The notes: generated by a model not told the origin, from the letters alone. Numbered from the stretch's first letter, positions 34,929 to 43,334 are shown. The stretch: DNA of 51,529 nt from Bacillota bacterium (GCA_021324255.1 JAJPJL010000076.1:1-51529), one strand, 5' to 3'. Made by a program: numbers and translations.

Positions 34929-37205
34929 ATGCAACCCAGTGGTGAATCCGAACTGCCCAGGGCGGCCGTCCGATCCGTAGCCGCCGGGGTCGTGCGAGCC
35001 GCGCGGACCGCGCGCCTGCACGACCCGGGACGCCTCGCGCTGCGCCGGGCGGCGCGCGTCGCGATCACCTTGCCGTTGCTGCTGGCACTGGGCCTCGAGA
35101 CGTGGCACAGCCCGCAGATGGCGGCGTTTGCCGCGTTCGGAACGTTCTCGATGCTGGTCTTTGCCGACTTCGGCGGGCCTCCGGCCACGCGCGCCGCTGC
35201 GTACGGCGCCCTGACCGGATGCGGCGCGCTGCTCATCGTGGCGGGCACGCTGCTGAGCGGCGCGACGTGGCTCGCGGCTGCGGGGATGGCCGCCGTGGGA
35301 TTCGTCGTCGTGTTCGCGGGTGTGCTCGGCGGGTACGTCGCGGCCGGGGGATTCGCCGCGCTTCTGGCGTTCGTCCTGGCCGTAATCACCCCGGCCACGG
35401 TCGCCGACCTACCCGCCCGACTCCTCGGCTGGGGCGCTGCGGGCGCGGTGTCTATGATCGCGGCCCTGGCGCTGTGGCCGGCCCGTCAACGGCAGGCGCT
35501 GCGGCGCCTCGCAGCGGCAGCCGGGACGGCCGTCGCCGGCCTCGTCGCGGTCCTGTACGACTCCGGCGCAAACCTGACGGCCGTCGGAGAGCGGCGGACA
35601 CGCGCGGCCTCCGCGGTGGCGGCCCTCGAGCGGTTCTATGCGGCCGCGCCCTACAGGCCCGCCGGCCCGACGGTCCACGACCAGGCGTTTGCGTATCTGG
35701 TCAGAGAACTCAGATGGGTCCTGCAGTCGGCGGACGAACTGGCAGCCGGGCCGGCGCCGCCCGAGACCTCATCGCCGGACGACCGGGCGCTCGCGGCCGC
35801 GGCCGCGGCCGCGCTGCGCAACGCGGCCGCGACGCTCGTGGACCCACGCCGGCCCGTCGATCTCACCGCGCTGGAGCAGGCGCGGCGCGACCACATGGAG
35901 GCGCTCAGGGCTTCCCTCGGCGCGACACCAGACAGCCGTAACGCCGCACGCGCCGGCGAATCGCGGCTCTACTACGCGTCGCGCGTGCGGATCCTGGCGT
36001 TTGCCGCGCTCTCCGCGGCGGCCAACGCGGCCCTCACCGCGCGGGCGCCGCTGGTGTCCGGCGATCCCGACGGGTCTCCGCTGGTCCCCCACGACAGGCC
36101 GGTGCGGCGCCTGACGACCGAATTGTTGAGCCACCTCCGGCTCGCCTCGGTGTGGTGCCAGGCGGGGATCCGCGCGGCGATCGCGCTGGCCGCGGCCGCG
36201 GTGATCGCGCGGGTCGGCAACTTCGAGCATGGGTTCTGGGTCGTGCTCGCGGCGCTGTCCGTGCTGAAGTCGCGTGCCGCGGACACGCGTCACACGGCGT
36301 GGCAGGCATTCGCCGGCACCGTGGCGGGGTTTGCGGTGGCGAGCGCGTTATCGGCGGCGCTGGGCGGTCCTCGTCCGGCGCCGTGGGTCGCGCTCCCCAT
36401 CTGCGCGTTTCTCGCAGCCTATACGCCGACGGCCGTTCACTTCGTGATCGGCCAGTCGATGTTCACCGTGCTGGTCGTCGTGCTCTTCAACCTCATCCAA
36501 CCGGAGGGCTGGCGCACCGGGCTCGTCCGTCTGGAGGACATCGTGATCGGCATCGGCACCGCGGTGATCGTCGGTGCTCTGTTCTGGCCGCGCGGTGCCC
36601 GGGGGCAACTCCGCGCGTGCCTGCGGGCGCTGTTTGAGACGGGGGCCGCCTATGTCGCCGCGGCGGCCCGCAGCGTGCTGGGGCGCGGCTCCGACGACGC
36701 GGTGGCGGCGGCACACACGGCATGCCTGGCCGCCAACCTCCGGGCGGACGACGCGTTCGCCACGTTTCTGAACGAGCACGGTCCCAAGCAGCCGCCGATC
36801 TCGACCTGGAGCGACCTCCTGGTCGGCGGCGGCCAGCTCCGCGTCGTGGGCGAAGCGTTGACGGGGCTCCGGCGCGAGCACCCCCCCGTCCCGGAACTGT
36901 CCGACGTGACGAGGGAGATGGACGGGGCCGTCGGCAACCTGGAGCAGGCCATCATCGCCGCCGGCTACTCGATCGCCCCGGACCCGCGACGGTCCCCGGC
37001 CGCCCTGCGGCTCGATGCGGGCGCGCGCGACCCCGTGGAACTCGTGGCCGAGGCCGGGCGCGCCACGCCGGCCATCGCGTCGGACGCGGGCATGCGAGAC
37101 ATCGTCCACGTCGCGTGGGTCGCGGCGTGGATCGTCTACCTGCGCCGGGCGCTCGACCGGCTCACGGAGGCAGTGGCGCAGGTACGCGGGGGGCACGGCG
37201 ATTGA
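34929..37205 (+). CDS. FUSC-family membrane protein (aromatic-acid-efflux-like)
   Basis: 758 residues, two blocks of about five membrane helices (residues about 40-190 and 410-560), each followed by a cytoplasmic helical region, the usual layout of FUSC/AaeB/YccS proteins. The second block contains the FUSC motif region NFEHGFWVVLAALSVLKSRA and LPICAFLAAYTPTAVHFVIG. Such proteins export aromatic acids in some bacteria; here this is inference only. It follows the dipeptidase by 66 bases and may share its message. Confidence 0.85.
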   Translation: MQPSGESELPRAAVRSVAAGVVRAARTARLHDPGRLALRRAARVAITLPLLLALGLETWHSPQMAAFAAFGTFSMLVFADFGGPPATRAAAYGALTGCGALLIVAGTLLSGATWLAAAGMAAVGFVVVFAGVLGGYVAAGGFAALLAFVLAVITPATVADLPARLLGWGAAGAVSMIAALALWPARQRQALRRLAAAAGTAVAGLVAVLYDSGANLTAVGERRTRAASAVAALERFYAAAPYRPAGPTVHDQAFAYLVRELRWVLQSADELAAGPAPPETSSPDDRALAAAAAAALRNAAATLVDPRRPVDLTALEQARRDHMEALRASLGATPDSRNAARAGESRLYYASRVRILAFAALSAAANAALTARAPLVSGDPDGSPLVPHDRPVRRLTTELLSHLRLASVWCQAGIRAAIALAAAAVIARVGNFEHGFWVVLAALSVLKSRAADTRHTAWQAFAGTVAGFAVASALSAALGGPRPAPWVALPICAFLAAYTPTAVHFVIGQSMFTVLVVVLFNLIQPEGWRTGLVRLEDIVIGIGTAVIVGALFWPRGARGQLRACLRALFETGAAYVAAAARSVLGRGSDDAVAAAHTACLAANLRADDAFATFLNEHGPKQPPISTWSDLLVGGGQLRVVGEALTGLRREHPPVPELSDVTREMDGAVGNLEQAIIAAGYSIAPDPRRSPAALRLDAGARDPVELVAEAGRATPAIASDAGMRDIVHVAWVAAWIVYLRRALDRLTEAVAQVRGGHGD

Positions 37206-37225
37206 CACGCGCCCTCACCCGTCGC

Positions 37226-37840
37226 TCAGGCAGAATGGTCCAACCCGCCCGCGGGCGGTTGTGAGGCCGCGAGAAACGGCCCTTCGCGCGTGTGGACCGG
37301 GGCCGCGCAGAAATCGTTGGCGTCCACGCGCAGCGGCCGGTTCGACTTGGCGTTGTAGTTCTCGTGCGCGATGTGCGCCGTCAACTCGACGATCTCGCGC
37401 TCCGAAAACAACGCTTGCAGCCGCGCGAAGAACTCGTCCGGGACGTCGACGGGCGTGGCGCTCACGCGGTCCGCGTACTCCAGCGCGATCCGCTCCCGTT
37501 CGGACAGCGCGGCGGCGTCCCTGATCCCGAGCGCGGCCTCGATCTGCTCCTGCGACAGTCCGGCCTTGCCGCCCCCGGCGGCGTTGGCGTCCATTCAGAA
37601 CGGACACCCATTCCGCGCCGCCACCCGGATGCGGATCAGAAACGCGAGGGGCGCGCCGATCTCCCACCGTCCCGAGTTGAAGATCATGTTGGGCAGGAAC
37701 GAGGCCAGCATCGCGCGGCGGGAATGCGCGTACACCTTGATCGGGTTCAACGGCTTGCCAAGAAACACGCGGAACATGCCCTGAATGATTCCCGCGAGGA
37801 GGCCCGCCTCGCGCCCTTCAAGCGATCGGACCCGGGCCAT
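37226..37840 (-). CDS. Carboxymuconolactone-decarboxylase/AhpD-like protein with in-frame UGA (probable selenocysteine)
   Basis: 204 codons if the UGA at codon 82 (37597-37595) is read through. The helix before it reads LIRIRVAARNGCPF and the frame continues MDANAAGGGKAGLSQEQIEA, exactly where CMD-family proteins have CxxC (NGCPFC-MDxNxA). So the UGA replaces the second redox cysteine, giving Cys79-Pro-Phe-Sec82. The rest is an intact family fold: LSERERIALEYADRVSATPV, ELTAHIAHENYNAKSNRPLR. The alternative is a nonsense mutation or sequencing error, but no frame change is needed and a hairpin follows at selenocysteine-insertion distance. Members act as peroxidases or thiol oxidoreductases. 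Confidence 0.78.
37563..37588 (-). promoter_or_regulatory. Candidate bacterial SECIS hairpin
   Basis: Downstream of the UGA, GCCGCC pairs with GGCGGC around a GGG loop, and below an AAC/AA internal loop GCC pairs with GGC. The apical loop begins 18 bases after the UGA. This fits the published bacterial SECIS description (hairpin 16-37 bases after UGA, small loop with G in its first two positions). In GC-rich DNA such hairpins also occur by chance. Confidence 0.55.
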
Positions 37841-38001
37841 CGCGATCACCGTCCTTTCGGGGAGATTCGGTGAACCGATCGTCTGTGCCGCCGGTTCCGG
37901 GGAGGCCGGCACGCGCGCCGCTCGACCCGGGTGTCACCGCCAAGATGATGACGAAACACAGCGGGGTCATGTGACGGCACGAGCGGAGGGTGTGTGGTGC
38001 T

Positions 38002-38655
38002 CTATCTACCCGCGGCGCCGCTTCCCCTGGGCCGGCGCACAGCCCTCACCTTGCCGGTTCGGTCTCCGCCGCAGAAGAACCGGTCGCGGCCGTCGGACTC
38101 GAGGCCCGACACGCTCATGCCCGGGGGCATCTCAATCGTCTCGAGGACCTCCCCGGTTTCGGGGTCGATCCGCCTCAGATCGCTCGCGTCGTGTTCCCAG
38201 GTACCGTGCCAGAGCTCTCCGTCGACCCACGTGACCCCGGTGACGAAGCGCCTGCACTCGATCGTGCGAAGAATCGCCCCCGTCTCGGGATCGATTTGAT
38301 AGATCTTCCGGTCCCGGTACTGTCCGACCCAGAGCGTTCCTTCGGCCCATGCGAGCCCCGAGTCGCCGCCGCCGCCCGGCGCCGGGATCGTCGCGACCAC
38401 ACGGCCGGTCGCCGGATCGACCTTCTGGATGCGCCCCCCGGCAAGCTGAAAGAGGTGTCGGCCGTCGAAGGCCGTGCCAGCTTGGGCGGCGACATCGATC
38501 GAGCGCAGCAATGTCCCGCTCGTGGGATCGAGGGCGTGCAGCTTGTCTCCGCCCGCAACCCAGACGTGCCGGCCGTCGAACGAGACCCCGTGCACGCGCT
38601 CGACGCCGGGGAACGGCCCGTACTCACGGACGATTTCCGCCGCCGATCGCTTCAT
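38002..38655 (-). CDS. Beta-propeller protein (Vgb/glutamine-cyclotransferase-like)
   Basis: 217 residues made of repeated blades: HGVSFDGRHVWVAGGDKLHA, GTAFDGRHLFQLAGGRIQKV, GLAWAEGTLWVGQYRDRKIY and GVTWVDGELWHGTWE. Each blade has the form LDPxTG. It lies nine bases after the regulator gene on the same strand, so it may be controlled by or report to that regulator. The enzymatic activity is unknown. Confidence 0.75.
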   Translation of the reverse strand: MKRSAAEIVREYGPFPGVERVHGVSFDGRHVWVAGGDKLHALDPTSGTLLRSIDVAAQAGTAFDGRHLFQLAGGRIQKVDPATGRVVATIPAPGGGGDSGLAWAEGTLWVGQYRDRKIYQIDPETGAILRTIECRRFVTGVTWVDGELWHGTWEHDASDLRRIDPETGEVLETIEMPPGMSVSGLESDGRDRFFCGGDRTGKVRAVRRPRGSGAAGR

Positions 38656-38664
38656 GCGTCCATC

Positions 38665-39936
38665 CTAGCCGACCGGCAGCGGCGCGGGAAGCAGCAAGGC
38701 CGTCGTAAACTCCGGACCAGGCGGGGTCATCCACCGGCGGGCCCGCCCGCGGCCAAACGACTGCACCTTGCCCGCCGCCGCGAGCGCATCGAGCGCCCGC
38801 TGCGCCGTACGCTGGCTCGTGCCGAGCGCGAGCGCAAGGGCCGAGCTGGACCACGGTTCACCGTCGGCGAGCAAGGCGAGCACCGCCGCATGCTCGTCCT
38901 CGACCGGGCGCGCCAGCACGACGACCTCGCGGGCGCGGCGGGGCACCAGGGCAAACCCGCGCGCCGTCGCACGGATGTCGGCCTGGGCCCGAAGCGCCCT
39001 GCGCAGCCGGCCGACTTCGACGCGCAGCCGCGCGCGGTACGATTCGTCGGCAACCCCCCAGCCGAAGGCGCGGGCGACGAGCGCGCCTCTCGGCACATCC
39101 TGCGGCCATGCCTCACCGAGCGTGCGCGCGAGCGCGAACAACACCGGACGCCGTGCCAGCGAGACCGCCGTGCGCGCGTCACGCACGGCGTAGCGGCACG
39201 CGTCCACGACGAGCGCACCCGAGCCCATGAGCGCTTCGACGTCCTCGAGCGTGATGAGCCGCGCCTCGCCGTCCGCGATCAGGCGCGCCGCGGGCGTGTG
39301 CAGGGCCAGCTGGGCGCGTTCCACCTCCGCGGTCAGCGCGGGGACGCGCGCGTGGCGCGCGGCACGCTGTGCCCGGGTCAGCGCCGCCCGCGCCGCCTTC
39401 ATCCGGAGGCGCCGTATCGCGATACCGGCGGCGACGAGCTCGTAGGCGGCGCGCGACGCCGCCGGAAAGGACGTCGCGCCGAGCCCGTCGCGCGTTGCCC
39501 GCGTCGCGCGTGGACCGAGGGCGGCCATCGCCCGCTCGGCCTCGTCGAGGCGCCCGATGAGGAGGAGGCGCCGCACCTCGAGCAGCCGCGCATACGAGGC
39601 GTTCATGCGGTCGCCGTGCCGTTCGAGCGTGGCGCGCGCCCCCTCGAGCGCCTTCGCCGACCATCTCAGGTCGCGCGAGGCGAGCGCGATCTCGGCCTCC
39701 GCGACGATGCACCGCGCCCGGGCGACCGTCTCCGCCGGACCGAACGCGCGGGCGGCGCGCCGGAGGAGCGCCTTTGCGCGCGCGAGATCGCCGAGCTGCG
39801 CCACCGCGACGCCCCGGAGCGCGAGGCCCGGCGCATCGTCGCGCAGGGCGACCCGGTTCAACGCACCGAGAGGATCGCCGGCGGCGAGCGCGCGCGCCGC
39901 GGCCGCGATCGGCGGATCCATCCGAAATCCCGCCAC
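38665..39936 (-). CDS. Putative transcriptional regulator with helical-repeat N-terminus and winged-helix C-terminus
   Basis: 423 residues from a GTG with GGGAG upstream (an ATG five codons later is possible). The first 200 residues are Ala/Arg-rich helical repeats like TPRs. Residues about 210-330 (VEALMGSGALVVDACRYAVR, then RLRVEVGRLRRALR) resemble an OmpR/SARP-type winged helix. A final helix-turn-helix-like segment LALALGTSQRTAQRALDALA is typical of DNA-binding. The family is not recognised. It is divergent from the DUF899 gene and may control it. Confidence 0.7.
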   Translation of the reverse strand: MAGFRMDPPIAAAARALAAGDPLGALNRVALRDDAPGLALRGVAVAQLGDLARAKALLRRAARAFGPAETVARARCIVAEAEIALASRDLRWSAKALEGARATLERHGDRMNASYARLLEVRRLLLIGRLDEAERAMAALGPRATRATRDGLGATSFPAASRAAYELVAAGIAIRRLRMKAARAALTRAQRAARHARVPALTAEVERAQLALHTPAARLIADGEARLITLEDVEALMGSGALVVDACRYAVRDARTAVSLARRPVLFALARTLGEAWPQDVPRGALVARAFGWGVADESYRARLRVEVGRLRRALRAQADIRATARGFALVPRRAREVVVLARPVEDEHAAVLALLADGEPWSSSALALALGTSQRTAQRALDALAAAGKVQSFGRGRARRWMTPPGPEFTTALLLPAPLPVG

Positions 39937-40032
39937 ATTTGTCACTCCCACCCGCCAACCCTCCGGCACTACTATACCGCGTGACGGCACAGCGGCACGC
40001 CGTACCATCCGGCGAAGGGAGTGAACGGCGAC

Positions 40033-40782
40033 ATGGAACACGCAACCGGGACACGTGAACAGTGGCTGGCGGCGCGGCTCGCGCTGCTCGAGGCGGAGAA
40101 GGAGCTCACGCGGCGCAGTGACGAGGTGGCGCGCCAGCGGCAGGCCCTGCCCTGGGTTCCCATCGAGAAGCCATACCGCTTCGAGACCGACGAGGGGACC
40201 GCATCCCTCGCCGATCTCTTCAAGGGACGCTCGCAGCTCCTCATCTACCACTTCATGTTCGGGCCCGACTACACCGCCGGCTGTCCGTCTTGTTCGGCGA
40301 TCGCGGACGGGTTCAATGGTTTCGCCGTCCACCTGGCGCACCACGACGTCATGCTGGCGGCGGTGTCGCGGGCGCCGCTCGCCAAGCTGCAGGCATACAA
40401 GCGGCGGATGGGGTGGACGTTCCCGTGGGCGTCCTCGTTCCGCAGTGACTTCAACGCCGACTTCAGCGTCGGGTTCACCGAGCAGCAACAACGCGAGGGC
40501 GGCATCGAATACAACTACCGGCGCGAGGCCGCGTGGCGCGAGCCCAAGGGCGGCGCCCGCGCCGACACCCACGCGACGATGTGCGGAACCGATATGGCCA
40601 CGTACATACGCGAACGGCCCGGCATGAGCGCGTTCGCGCTCAAGGACGGCGTCGTGTACCATACGTATTCGACCTATGCGCGCGGGCTGGACGCCCTCTG
40701 GGGGATGTACCAGTGGCTCGACCGCGCACCCTTGGGACGCAACGAGACGGGCCCCTGGTGGCTTCGCCATGACGAATACTAG
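40033..40782 (+). CDS. DUF899 (thioredoxin-like) family protein
   Basis: 249 residues. Features of the family: LPWVPIEKPYRFETDEGTAS, LLIYHFMFGPDYTAGCPSCS with a CxxC-like pair (TAGCPSCSAIADGF), and WTFPWASSFRSDFNADFSVG. The CPSC motif sits where a thioredoxin would have its redox center. The ATG was chosen for good spacing to AGGGAG; a GTG at 40021 is the alternative. The 3' end overlaps the DUF2182 gene by 14 bases. Confidence 0.88.
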   Translation: MEHATGTREQWLAARLALLEAEKELTRRSDEVARQRQALPWVPIEKPYRFETDEGTASLADLFKGRSQLLIYHFMFGPDYTAGCPSCSAIADGFNGFAVHLAHHDVMLAAVSRAPLAKLQAYKRRMGWTFPWASSFRSDFNADFSVGFTEQQQREGGIEYNYRREAAWREPKGGARADTHATMCGTDMATYIRERPGMSAFALKDGVVYHTYSTYARGLDALWGMYQWLDRAPLGRNETGPWWLRHDEY

Positions 40783-41425
40783 AACAGCCGCCGCGGCGGT
40801 CGCGCTGGCGGCGACCCTCGGGCTTGCCGCCGCATCCTGGGGCGTCGCGGTGCGGCAGATGAGCGGGATGGACATGGGCGTGGCAACCCGGCTCGGCTCG
40901 TTCGGCTCGTTTGTCGCCCTGTGGGTGCCGATGATGGCGGCGATGATGCTGCCGGGCGCCGTCCCGGCGGTGCTGAGGCACGCGCATACCAGCGGCCGTG
41001 TGCGCACGGTGCTGCTGTGGGTGGGGTCGTATCTCGTCGTCTGGACACTCGTCGGCGTCGCGGTCTATGCGCTGTACCGCCCGCATGGGCCGTTCGCCGC
41101 CGGCGTGATCGCGATCGCGGCGGGCCTCTACGAGTTCACGCGGCCCAAGCGCGTCTGCCGCCGGCGGTGCTACGAGCGCGTCCTCTCCGGATTCGGGTTC
41201 GGGTGGTGCTGCGTGGGCTCGAGCATCGGGCTGATGCTCGTGCTCGTGGCCCTCGGCATCATGAGCGTTCCTTGGATGTCCGTGATCACCGCCCTCGTCC
41301 TCGTCCAGAAGCTCCTGCCCGCGAGGGCCGCCGTCGATGTGCCGCTGGCCTTGGCGATCATCGGGCTCGGCGTGCTGATCGTCGTCGCGCCCTCGTCGGT
41401 TCCCGGGCTGACGCCGTCGATGTGA
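40769..41425 (+). CDS. DUF2182 integral membrane protein
   Basis: 218 residues, about six membrane helices. The methionine-rich segment MSGMDMGVATRLGSFGSFVA followed by ALWVPMMAAMMLPGAVPAV and a cytoplasmic cysteine pair (KRVCRRRCYERV) are the family pattern. Metal binding is often suggested from these residues. The ATG overlaps the last 14 bases of the DUF899 gene, so a joint function is likely. Confidence 0.88.
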   Translation: MTNTRTAAAAVALAATLGLAAASWGVAVRQMSGMDMGVATRLGSFGSFVALWVPMMAAMMLPGAVPAVLRHAHTSGRVRTVLLWVGSYLVVWTLVGVAVYALYRPHGPFAAGVIAIAAGLYEFTRPKRVCRRRCYERVLSGFGFGWCCVGSSIGLMLVLVALGIMSVPWMSVITALVLVQKLLPARAAVDVPLALAIIGLGVLIVVAPSSVPGLTPSM

Positions 41426-41610
41426 GACGCCGCCGGTTCACGCGGGAGCGTCGTAGGAGTTGCCTCTCCGCTCGCAAGTGTGCCGAGCTTCCTGCGCGCC
41501 GCCGCATGGCCGCGGGAGGACACGTGGACCGGAGGCTCGGCGCGTCCGGGTTGAGGGTGGGCCGCAGGACGGCTGGTTCGGAATCTGTGCGCCCGCAGCG
41601 CGCTCCGGAG

Positions 41611-41619
41611 TGATATAGT
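41611..41619 (+). promoter_or_regulatory. Extended -10 promoter of the small basic protein gene
   Basis: TGATATAGT, an extended -10 element (TGN-TATAGT), 32 bases before the TTG start of the next gene. There is no -35 match at 17 bases, which extended -10 promoters tolerate. The rest of the 225-base gap before this gene shows nothing clear. Confidence 0.5.
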
Positions 41620-41650
41620 GAGATGGATTTCGAAGGAGGGAGCGTGATAC

Positions 41651-41842
41651 TTGAAGCGTCCAAACTACAATGCCGCAAAACGCGCACGCGAACTGAAGCA
41701 GAAGGCGAAACGCGACTCGAAGTTGGCGCGCCGGCATCTTCGGGCGGGCGCTCCGGCATCGCAGCCGGATGCCCCGCAGGCTGATGGTCCGGACGGACCG
41801 AACTCCGTACCCGCACCGATCCCGCCCGAGCCTGGGCACTGA
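41651..41842 (+). CDS. Small basic protein upstream of the cold-shock gene
   Basis: 63 residues. The lysine/arginine-rich N-terminus LKRPNYNAAKRARELKQKAK is like a widespread group of short, uncharacterised basic proteins (xRPNYxxxKRxxEL), often of 50-70 residues; the tail is Pro/Ala-rich. TTG start with GGAGGG upstream. It lies 134 bases before the CspA-type gene; nucleic-acid binding is a guess from charge. Confidence 0.7.
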   Translation: MKRPNYNAAKRARELKQKAKRDSKLARRHLRAGAPASQPDAPQADGPDGPNSVPAPIPPEPGH

Positions 41843-41900
41843 GACGCGCGGAGATCTCGACGCCATAAGCACCGCGATCAAACCCCTTGCGTTTGCGTAC

Positions 41901-41915
41901 CAGTATGTCATACTG
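41901..41915. promoter_or_regulatory. Perfect inverted repeat in the cold-shock gene leader
   Basis: CAGTATGTCATACTG is a 7-1-7 perfect palindrome 61 bases before the cold-shock ATG. It could be a repressor site or a short hairpin in the mRNA leader. TTGCGT with CATACT at 16 bases spacing overlaps it as a weak promoter candidate. Confidence 0.5.
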
Positions 41916-41976
41916 AGAGAGCATCAGCAGACTGCATAGGTCGGTTGGTAGCTTGGCTTAGGGGTGGGTGAAACTC

Positions 41977-42183
41977 ATGGCAGTTGGTACCGTCAAGTGG
42001 TTTAACGCGGAAAAGGGATATGGCTTCATCACTCCCGATGACGGGAGCAAGGACTTGTTCGTGCATTTCAGCGGCATCGCCGGGGACGGATACAAGTCGC
42101 TGAATGAGGGGCAGAAGGTCGAGTACGAGCCCACCCAGGGGCAAAAGGGACCTCAGGCTACCAACGTCCGCGTCACTGGCTAA
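41977..42183 (+). CDS. Cold-shock-domain RNA chaperone (CspA family)
   Basis: 68 residues from [23 protein letters not shown]1 (KGYGFIT) and RNP2 (LFVHFSGI) are intact. A GTG three codons earlier is less likely because the family starts at this methionine. It binds single-stranded RNA and DNA and melts structure. A strong intrinsic terminator follows directly. Confidence 0.96.
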   Translation: MAVGTVKWFNAEKGYGFITPDDGSKDLFVHFSGIAGDGYKSLNEGQKVEYEPTQGQKGPQATNVRVTG

Positions 42184-42203
42184 CACCGGCACGACGAAGA
42201 ATC

Positions 42204-42250
42204 ACACCGCGGGAGGCGGCTCCACCAGGAGTCACCTCCCGCGGTGTTTT
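42204..42250 (+). terminator. Intrinsic terminator after the cold-shock gene
   Basis: A 13-base perfect stem, ACACCGCGGGAGG (42204-42216) with CCTCCCGCGGTGT (42235-42247), an 18-base loop, and a run of four T at the end (TGTTTT). Confidence 0.85.
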
Positions 42251-42347
42251 GGTCGGCGCTACCAGGCGTCTCCGCCACGAACTCGGGGTCAAGCGGCATG
42301 GACCAGTTTTCCCTCCCGCAATACGGTGGCCGGCAGCGAGGACGGTT

Positions 42348-42428
42348 CGAATCAACGATCGATACCGCGTATGCTTTCGGTGGACTGAGCAGGGCGCGGA
42401 AGATGTCGAGATCGCCGACTATCATTAG
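42348..42428 (+). pseudogene. 3' remnant of a higB-type toxin gene
   Basis: The last 26 codons before a TAG read RINDRYRVCFRWTEQG and then AEDVEIADYH, a near-perfect match to the C-terminus of HigB/RelE-type toxins (RINDQYRICFRW...VEIVDYH). Upstream of 42348 the frame no longer fits the family, and there is no room for the remaining about 65 residues before the cold-shock terminator. The toxin is therefore deleted and inactive, beside an intact antitoxin gene. Confidence 0.72.
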
Positions 42429-42440
42429 GTGGTGACGCAG

Positions 42441-42752
42441 ATGACCATGATGATCCGAACTCCGCGGAAGCGACCACCCACCGCTCCGGGAGAAATGTTG
42501 GCGGAGGAATTCCTCAAGCCGCTTGGCATGACCCAAAAGGACCTGGCAAAGCGGATTCACGTCTCGCTCCCCCGCGTGAACGAGATCGTGCGAGGCAAGC
42601 GAAGCATTACGCCCGACACAGCGCTCCGTCTCGCCCGCTTGTTCAAGACCAGCCCGGAGTTTTGGCTGCACGGCCAACTGGCGTGGGACCTTTACCATAC
42701 AATCCATTCCAGGATATCGAAGCAGATCGATAAGATCCGCCCCGTCGCCTGA
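42441..42752 (+). CDS. higA: HigA-type antitoxin (XRE helix-turn-helix), toxin partner broken
   Basis: 103 residues. HTH: LGMTQKDLAKRIHVSLPRVN followed by EIVRGKRSITPDTALRLARL and FKTSPEFWLHGQLAWDLYHT, the HigA/VapI hallmark. Start chosen at an ATG with AGGTGG eight bases upstream; GTG codons at 42429 and 42432 also follow the toxin TAG directly. In an intact system it binds HigB and represses the operon. Here it may only repress or be selfish debris. Its base composition is lower in GC than its neighbours, consistent with transfer. Confidence 0.88.
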   Translation: MTMMIRTPRKRPPTAPGEMLAEEFLKPLGMTQKDLAKRIHVSLPRVNEIVRGKRSITPDTALRLARLFKTSPEFWLHGQLAWDLYHTIHSRISKQIDKIRPVA

Positions 42753-42917
42753 GGCCGCCGGGCAGTTTGCCGTCCGGTGTGTCAAGGCCCGTCCATCGGA
42801 TTGTCCGGATGCATGACGTCGATTGCGCCCGCCACAGCTTACCACCTCCGAACATTGCGGTCACGGATATACTGTGACCGGCTCCGCGGTTCTCAAGAAG
42901 CAGCGCCGGCGGGTGTG

Positions 42918-43334
42918 CTATTCGAACCAATAGTCAAGCGTGATCGTCGCGGCCTGTCCGACGTCGGCAGTGAACCCGCCCTCGCCGCGCAGCCCTTTCA
43001 ACTGTCCGCTCCCCGACCCCGGCACAACGAACCAGGTTCCGCTCACGGTCCCGCCCTCGAGCGTCCCGGCATCCTGCAGGACGAAACTCCCGGGCCGGCC
43101 GCCGACCTTGCCGACGACGCGCTCGAGGCCGACGAAGCTCGCGGAGCCGTCGCTGCGCAGCAGCTGCAAAAACTCTGCCGTCCCTTCGCCTTCGATGTCT
43201 CCGCTGAAGGTCTCGCTCACGCTGATGCGCACGAGTCTGGGACCGTCCGCGGGTTCATCGTACGGCTTCGGCAGGTACGTCTTCACCTGGATCCTGCCGG
43301 TACCGTGAACTCTCTTCGGTTTCGGATCCGGCAT
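42918..43334 (-). CDS. DUF3224 family protein
   Basis: 138 residues, beta-rich. Family features: [60 protein letters not shown] and [23 protein letters not shown]3224 resembles a lipocalin/allene-oxide-cyclase-like barrel of unknown role. It is divergent from the HxlR regulator, which is a likely controller. Confidence 0.88.
   Translation of the reverse strand: MPDPKPKRVHGTGRIQVKTYLPKPYDEPADGPRLVRISVSETFSGDIEGEGTAEFLQLLRSDGSASFVGLERVVGKVGGRPGSFVLQDAGTLEGGTVSGTWFVVPGSGSGQLKGLRGEGGFTADVGQAATITLDYWFE

Noticed and set aside
37226-37594. Two separate genes (37595-37840 and 37226-37594) or a simple pseudogene
   Set aside because: Both halves are in one frame, joined at the exact position of a redox cysteine; the sum has normal family length and no other damage. 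A nonsense mutation remains possible but is less likely.
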